From Rufibacter roseolus (GTDB lineage: Bacteria > Bacteroidota > Bacteroidia > Cytophagales > Hymenobacteraceae), in the NCBI RefSeq assembly GCF_017916365.1, contig NZ_JAFMSU010000003.1, positions 1,054,001-1,118,000 on the forward strand: DNA of 64,000 bases. The letters are read 5' to 3'. This document shows positions 60,061 through 64,000 of the stretch, piece after piece (the stretch's first letter is position 1; the number at the start of each line of letters is the position of its first letter). The notes under the pieces are model-generated. The model did no database searches and was not told the origin of the DNA. It worked only from the letters and a program-made list of their open reading frames with translations. The position numbers and the translations under genes were made by a program.

Positions 60061-60101
60061 ATAGGGGCAGCCAAGTGACCATTATCCTTGGTTGCCCCTA
60101 T
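60061..60101 (-). terminator. Terminator after the DUF4919 gene
   Basis: 15-bp stem ATAGGGGCAGCCAAG / CTTGGTTGCCCCTAT with one mismatch, an 11-base loop and TTCTTTTTG on the minus strand. The arms resemble the hairpin inside the 5254-5426 element. Confidence 0.75.
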
Positions 60102-60125
60102 CGTTATAAATCAGGAAATTCCTGG

Positions 60126-60860
60126 TTAACGCTTTTTCTCCACCGCTTTCTGGATGTTGAAGTAGACCTCGGTGAGGTTGAGTTTGTTAGGGGTCTGCAG
60201 GCTTACCAAATCATATTTGTTATCCACCAGCTGCGGCCGGCCTTTCTGCCGAAGCCCCACCACCGTGAGGAACATGTATTCATCACGGGGGGCGTTCAGC
60301 ACCACGGCGGTTTCTTTGCTGCGCCCGTTGCCGCTGGCTTTGATGGCGGCCATGAGGCCCTCAAACTTGGTGAGCCACTTCTGGCTTTCCACCTTGTTGT
60401 TCATCTCGCCGTAGGCCATGTGCATGAGGTACATCACATCCAGGTTGAAGGGATCGGTGGCCAGCAGTTTTTTGCCTGTGCTTATAATCTCTGGGAACCG
60501 CTCATATAACAGCATCTCATTGAGGGCATCTGACTTGTCGTTGGGTTTGTAGGGGTTGTAGCCAGGTTGGGTGGTCCAGCCGTAATACAGGTGCTTGTAC
60601 TCGTCCAGGGTGAGTTGGGTGTCATTGGCGTGGTAGCGCTTGAGCAGGTTGGGGTAGTACATCTTGGACTTGGGCGAACTCACCGCCGTCTTGATGGCAC
60701 TGTAGTCAACTTTGGAAACGGTCTGACCCTGCCCTTCTTTAAAAACTGATTGGGCCTGACCATTTTTAGAGGTTTGGGCTTCGCCTTTTTTAGAAGTCTG
60801 GGCCTGGCCTTGCAAAAAGAGTCCCAGGCACAGCAGGCTAAGAATAAAGAATTGTTTCAT
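60126..60860 (-). CDS. DUF4919 domain-containing secreted protein
   Basis: 244-residue exported protein of the DUF4919 family, function unknown. Signal peptide in residues 1-19 (FFILSLLCLGLFLQG). The mature start has four 8-9 residue repeats (18-50) built on GQAQTSKK. The DUF4919 part (about 50-240) is helical, with YYPNLLKRYHANDTQLT and LMHMAYGEMNNKVE. The repeat is a likely disordered, Gln/Ser/Lys-rich tether. Confidence 0.8.
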   Translation of the reverse strand: MKQFFILSLLCLGLFLQGQAQTSKKGEAQTSKNGQAQSVFKEGQGQTVSKVDYSAIKTAVSSPKSKMYYPNLLKRYHANDTQLTLDEYKHLYYGWTTQPGYNPYKPNDKSDALNEMLLYERFPEIISTGKKLLATDPFNLDVMYLMHMAYGEMNNKVESQKWLTKFEGLMAAIKASGNGRSKETAVVLNAPRDEYMFLTVVGLRQKGRPQLVDNKYDLVSLQTPNKLNLTEVYFNIQKAVEKKR

Positions 60861-60973
60861 GTGGATGATAAAGGGAATTTGAGACGATTTAGCCTATGGC
60901 AAATACAGTGCTAAAAACTACAGGCTTTGTAAAAAGTTACATCTTCATCGCGGTTCCAGCAGCACAGCACATC

Positions 60974-61012
60974 CGTTTCGGGCCTGTTCTTGCTAAAATA
61001 ACGCTGAAACAG
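60974..61012. repeat. Intergenic palindrome, copy n
   Basis: CGTTTCGGGCCTGTTCTTG and AAAATAACGCTGAAACAG arms, a degenerate copy not next to a stop codon. Confidence 0.55.
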
Positions 61013-61151
61013 AAGAATTATGCGCCACAAACCGGCTTTAAAATGACGTATCATTTTCATACTGAAAACACGTGATTTTTCCAGATGACGCCTCTAAGCA
61101 AAGCTGCTTGGCCAGAAACCAATATCAGCTCCGCCAGGAACTATGTTCCTG

Positions 61152-61191
61152 CTGTTTCAGGCTTGTTTCCCGGAAAACAGCCTAAGAACAG
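61152..61191. repeat. Intergenic palindrome, copy o
   Basis: CTGTTTCAGGCTTGTTTCC and GGAAAACAGCCTAAGAACAG arms, 50 bases upstream of the riboswitch promoter. Confidence 0.6.
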
Positions 61192-61240
61192 CCGTTTACA
61201 AAAATTCAGCGGGGCTATAGGGGCCTTGTAAAACTTCCCG

Positions 61241-61248
61241 TACCTTTG
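61241..61248 (+). promoter_or_regulatory. -7 box (TACCTTTG) of the cobalamin uptake operon
   Basis: TAnnTTTG directly before the riboswitch, so transcription would begin at its 5' edge. No TTTG was found at 19-20 bases. Confidence 0.55.
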
Positions 61249-61254
61249 CTCCCG

Positions 61255-61430
61255 ATATTGGTGACAGCCTCGGTCTTCTTCCGATGATGTCTTAAAAGGG
61301 AATCAGGTGTAAAACCTGAGCTGTACCCGCAACTGTTATCTTCAAACCCATTCTGCCCACCACACGCCACTGTCTGCTTTGCCAGATGGGAAGGCCGGGC
61401 CGAAGAAGAGAGCCAGGAGACCTGCCAACA
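61255..61430 (+). promoter_or_regulatory. Cobalamin riboswitch
   Basis: Conserved parts in order: TTGGTG (61258), CTTAAAAGGGAATCAGGTG (61291-61309), GCTGTACCCGCAACTGT (61320-61336) and the B12 box AGCCAGGAGACCTGCC (61411-61426). The layout matches the RF00174 class. It is placed between the promoter and the receptor gene, so B12 should repress expression. Confidence 0.93.
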
Positions 61431-61551
61431 TCCAATATTCACCTGGAGGCTTTCGGGAAAAAAAGCAGCAAGGATGGTGGCCCCAACGTGGGCTGGCGTT
61501 TTCGTTTATCTCTTTCTCTGCAGTCTTCCCAGGTTGGCAACCCTGAGGAAT

Positions 61552-63480
61552 ATGGTACGTCGTCTTTTTCTGTTTGCGTTGGCTACGGTGGCCACAGAGC
61601 TTCTGGCGCTGCGGGAAAGCCATGCCCAACTGAAAGATACCGTGCAGCTGGCCCCTGTCACTGTCTCTGCCCAGCGGTACACCCGCTACGCCGCGGGGTC
61701 ACGGGTGCAAACGGCAGACTCCCTCCTGCTGCAACGGCGGCCGGGCCTCACGCTGGCAGATATGCTCCAGCAGCGCAGCCCCTTGTACCTTAGAAGTTAC
61801 GGAAACGGCATGACGGCCACCGTAGCGTTCAGGGGTACTTCGTCCAGCCACACGGCTGTGCTCTGGAACGGCTTCAACATTGCCCTGCCCACCCTGGGTA
61901 TGTCAGATTTTGCCTTGTTACCCCCATCAATCAATACGCAGGTGAGCCTTCAGCACGGACCAAGCGGTGCCTTACACGGCAGCGGGGCCGTGGGAGGAGC
62001 TGTTCTTCTGGACAACCCGGTATCATTTGCCCCCCAGCAGCAGATACAGGTACAACAGGAATTGGGCAGTTTCGGGCATCAACGGACCGCCGCGGGCGGA
62101 TCTTTCTCCAACGGCCGTTTAGCCCTCACCTCCTCTTTCACCCGCACCGCCGGCGACAATGATTTCTGGTTTAAAAACACCACCGCCTTTGGGTCACCGT
62201 GGGAAACGCAGCAGAACGCCGCCTTTGCGCAAACCAGCCTGGCGCAGGAACTACACTACAAACTGGCCCCGGAACAGCGGCTCACCGTGAGGGGCTGGTA
62301 CGTGAAGACGCATCGGCAGATACAGCCTTCCATGGGCAGCGCCAACACCCACGCCCAGCAGGACGATGAGAACCTGCGCCTCATGGGCGAGTGGCAGGGC
62401 CAGTTAGCCGACGGCACCACCACCGTCCGGACCGCCTTTTTCAACGATGTGCTCAATTATAAAGACGATGGCGTCCTTTCCCTCTCCAAGGTGAACACCT
62501 ACCAGAGCCAGGTGGAGCATGAACGGGCTTTGCTGCCCAACCTGCTGCTGCAAATGGGCGGAGAAGGACAGCTGTTCAAAGCCGATGTGGGCGGCTACGC
62601 CGGGAAAGTACAGGAACAAAGATTCTCGGCTTACGGTTGGCTCCGCTATGACCCATTACCCATGCTGCAGTTGAGCCTCAACGTGCGCCAAGCCTGGGTG
62701 CAGGGCTTCAATCCGCCGCTTACGCCTACGCTGGGCGCCAACCTCCAAATCCTGGAACAGGGCGGCAATACAATAACGGCCAAAGCCAATGTCTCACGCA
62801 GTTACCGGGTGCCCACGCTCAATGACCGTTTCTGGCGCCCCGGCGGAAATCCGGCCCTGAAACCCGAGAGTGGCTGGGGTTACGAGGGCGGTCTGGTGCA
62901 CCAGCATAAAAACGGACCCTTGACGGGCACCACCGAACTGACCGGCTATGCGCTGCAGGTAAAAGACTGGATTCAATGGCAGCCCTCCGCCACCGGCGGT
63001 TACTCAGAGCCAGTAAACCTGCAGCGGGTAAAAGGCAATGGCGCCGAGCTGGACAGCAGGTGGCAGTACAGACTGGATGAAAACCGGTCCCTATCAGCCG
63101 GACTGGCTTACGCCTACACCATCTCCCAGCAGAAACTCCCCGATGAACGGGCGCAGCTACAGAGCCGGCAGCTGTTTTATGTGCCCAAGCACAAGGTGGC
63201 TACCTGGACCGAGGTCCGCTACCGCAGCTGGTGGCTTTCTTCTGATGCTACGTTCACCGGCCGCCGCTTCACAGACAATGACAATAACAACTGGCTGCCG
63301 GCCTATGCGCTGGTGAACTTCGGGCTGGGGAAAACCTTTGCCTGGCGTTCCTTTGAGACCCAGCTTATGGCCCAGGTGCAGAACCTTTCCAACACCGTGT
63401 ACCAGACCATGGCGTACCGGGCCATGCCGCCGCGCAATTTCAGAGTATCCCTGGCCCTGAGATGGGCCACCCAACCATAA
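61552..63480 (+). CDS. btuB: TonB-dependent outer-membrane receptor, likely vitamin B12 (BtuB-like)
   Basis: 642-residue outer-membrane receptor. Signal peptide in residues 1-25, TonB box near 31-40 (VQLAPVTVSA), plug domain (about 45-175; ADMLQQRSPLYLRSYG, VLWNGFNI, QHGPSGALHGSGAVGGA), then a 22-strand-type beta-barrel to the end. The ATG at 61552 gives the signal peptide; an in-frame ATG at 61474 lies just after the B12 box and gives no better one. The cobalamin riboswitch upstream and the BtuG-like lipoprotein downstream both point to B12. It lacks an N-terminal carboxypeptidase-like domain seen in SusC-type receptors. Confidence 0.85.
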   Translation: MVRRLFLFALATVATELLALRESHAQLKDTVQLAPVTVSAQRYTRYAAGSRVQTADSLLLQRRPGLTLADMLQQRSPLYLRSYGNGMTATVAFRGTSSSHTAVLWNGFNIALPTLGMSDFALLPPSINTQVSLQHGPSGALHGSGAVGGAVLLDNPVSFAPQQQIQVQQELGSFGHQRTAAGGSFSNGRLALTSSFTRTAGDNDFWFKNTTAFGSPWETQQNAAFAQTSLAQELHYKLAPEQRLTVRGWYVKTHRQIQPSMGSANTHAQQDDENLRLMGEWQGQLADGTTTVRTAFFNDVLNYKDDGVLSLSKVNTYQSQVEHERALLPNLLLQMGGEGQLFKADVGGYAGKVQEQRFSAYGWLRYDPLPMLQLSLNVRQAWVQGFNPPLTPTLGANLQILEQGGNTITAKANVSRSYRVPTLNDRFWRPGGNPALKPESGWGYEGGLVHQHKNGPLTGTTELTGYALQVKDWIQWQPSATGGYSEPVNLQRVKGNGAELDSRWQYRLDENRSLSAGLAYAYTISQQKLPDERAQLQSRQLFYVPKHKVATWTEVRYRSWWLSSDATFTGRRFTDNDNNNWLPAYALVNFGLGKTFAWRSFETQLMAQVQNLSNTVYQTMAYRAMPPRNFRVSLALRWATQP

Positions 63481-63508
63481 TTCACATTTTTACTCTTTTA
63501 CCAACTCT

Positions 63509-64000
63509 ATGAAAGTTAATACCCTTAAGAAGTACTTCCTGTATGTATTGCTGGGCAGCAGCAGCCTACTCACCACCTCCTGCGACTCAGATTCTGAAGA
63601 CTCTACTCCCAAAGGCGCCTACGAGCACGGTGTATTCATTTTGAACGAAGGACAGTTTGGCACTCCTACCGCTGAGGTAAGCTTCCTCTCTCCAGAGACC
63701 AAAACCCTGATCCCTGACTTGTTCAACAAGGTGAATAATCGCCCGCTGGGCGATGCCGCGCAGTCCATTACATTCATAGGGGACAAAGCTTACATTGCGG
63801 TGAACAACAGCGAAAAGATTGAAGTGGCAGACGCTTATTCCTTTGCCTCCAAAGGAGTCATTAATGGCCTGAAAATCCCGAGATACGTGGCGGCCCTTAA
63901 CAACAACAAAGCCTACGTAACCGAGTATGTAGGCTACGCTTTCTCTGGCTACACAGGCACCGGTCGGGTTTCTGTCCTGGACCTCACCACTAACAGCGTG
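63509..64000 (+). CDS. BtuG-like surface lipoprotein (beta-propeller), 3' end outside the window
   Basis: First 164 residues of a lipoprotein. Signal peptide with Cys25 in LLTTSC, then an Asp/Ser/Glu-rich stretch typical of surface-exposed Bacteroidota lipoproteins. YEHGVFILNEGQFGTPTAEV, FIGDKAYIAVNNSEKIEV and NNNKAYVTEYVGYAFSG look like successive YncE/DUF5074-type propeller blades. It starts 28 bases after btuB, so it shares the riboswitch. By position and fold it matches BtuG, the cell-surface B12-binding partner of BtuB known from gut Bacteroides; function is inferred. Confidence 0.75.
   Translation, partial: MKVNTLKKYFLYVLLGSSSLLTTSCDSDSEDSTPKGAYEHGVFILNEGQFGTPTAEVSFLSPETKTLIPDLFNKVNNRPLGDAAQSITFIGDKAYIAVNNSEKIEVADAYSFASKGVINGLKIPRYVAALNNNKAYVTEYVGYAFSGYTGTGRVSVLDLTTNSV

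Larger units (their letters stand above)
60861..61240. other. Intergenic region upstream of the cobalamin riboswitch
   Basis: 380 bases without a gene. It contains two palindrome copies (60974-61012, 61152-61191) and otherwise no open frame or promoter I can support. Confidence 0.7.

Noticed and set aside
61474-61551. Alternative upstream ATG for the btuB-like gene
   Set aside because: The extra 26 residues break the signal peptide pattern and the codon lies close behind the B12 box; the ATG at 61552 gives a normal signal.

Overview
The window looks like chromosomal DNA of a Bacteroidota bacterium, most likely Cytophagales family Hymenobacteraceae (Rufibacter/Nibribacter/Pontibacter-like); that placement is an inference from protein flavour, not a search. 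Supporting signs are many -7 boxes of the Bacteroidota form TAnnTTTG with an upstream TTTG or TTG, few Shine-Dalgarno sequences, the tRNA-Tyr-Gly-Thr-tuf-tRNA-Trp-secE-nusG-rplKAJL-rpoBC-DUF3467 order, zinc-free S14 and L36, a Tat-type TldD, DUF4919, DUF4397 and DUF5117-type proteins, and lipoproteins with Asp-rich mature N-termini.

Layout. 1-11.3 kb: the 3' part of a malate/lactate dehydrogenase, a small AT-rich secreted Cys protein, a CPBP membrane protease, a large secreted metzincin-like protease, a TldD/TldE pair, HscA and an FtsB/DivIC protein. 11.4-32 kb (all minus strand): eno and carA, then the alpha/spc/S10 ribosomal block (rplQ to rplC) with secY, map and infA, then the str block (rpsJ, fusA, rpsG, rpsL). 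32-45.6 kb (minus): DUF3467, rpoC, rpoB, rplL, rplJ, rplA, rplK, nusG, secE, tRNA-Trp, tuf, tRNA-Thr, tRNA-Gly, tRNA-Tyr. 45.7-60.9 kb: mixed housekeeping genes, including an M1 aminopeptidase, a biotin carrier, pyrH-frr, an ECF sigma/anti-sigma pair upstream of gmk-nadD, a double-domain GT2 glycosyltransferase, ahcY, a DUF4397 lipoprotein, a THUMP-like methyltransferase, an alkyladenine glycosylase, a small lipoprotein and a DUF4919 protein. 60.9-64 kb: a cobalamin riboswitch, a BtuB-like TonB-dependent receptor and the start of a BtuG-like surface lipoprotein, cut by the window edge.

How it works together. About half the window is the transcription-translation core, arranged in long co-directional minus-strand operons with recognisable promoters at the tRNA-Tyr, tRNA-Trp and rpsL ends. 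The last locus is a B12-controlled outer-membrane uptake unit.

The most unusual signal is not a gene. A degenerate 35-46 nt palindrome recurs at about 15 intergenic places. Its arms approximate CGTTTTnGGCCTGTTTTC and GAAAACAGGCCnAAAACG. Most copies lie just after a stop codon and before the terminator, and one copy sits between rpoB and rpoC. Three other MITE-like inverted-repeat elements (5254-5426, 8697-8855, 55076-55164) have unrelated sequences. No CRISPR array, prophage, IS transposase or rRNA gene was seen.
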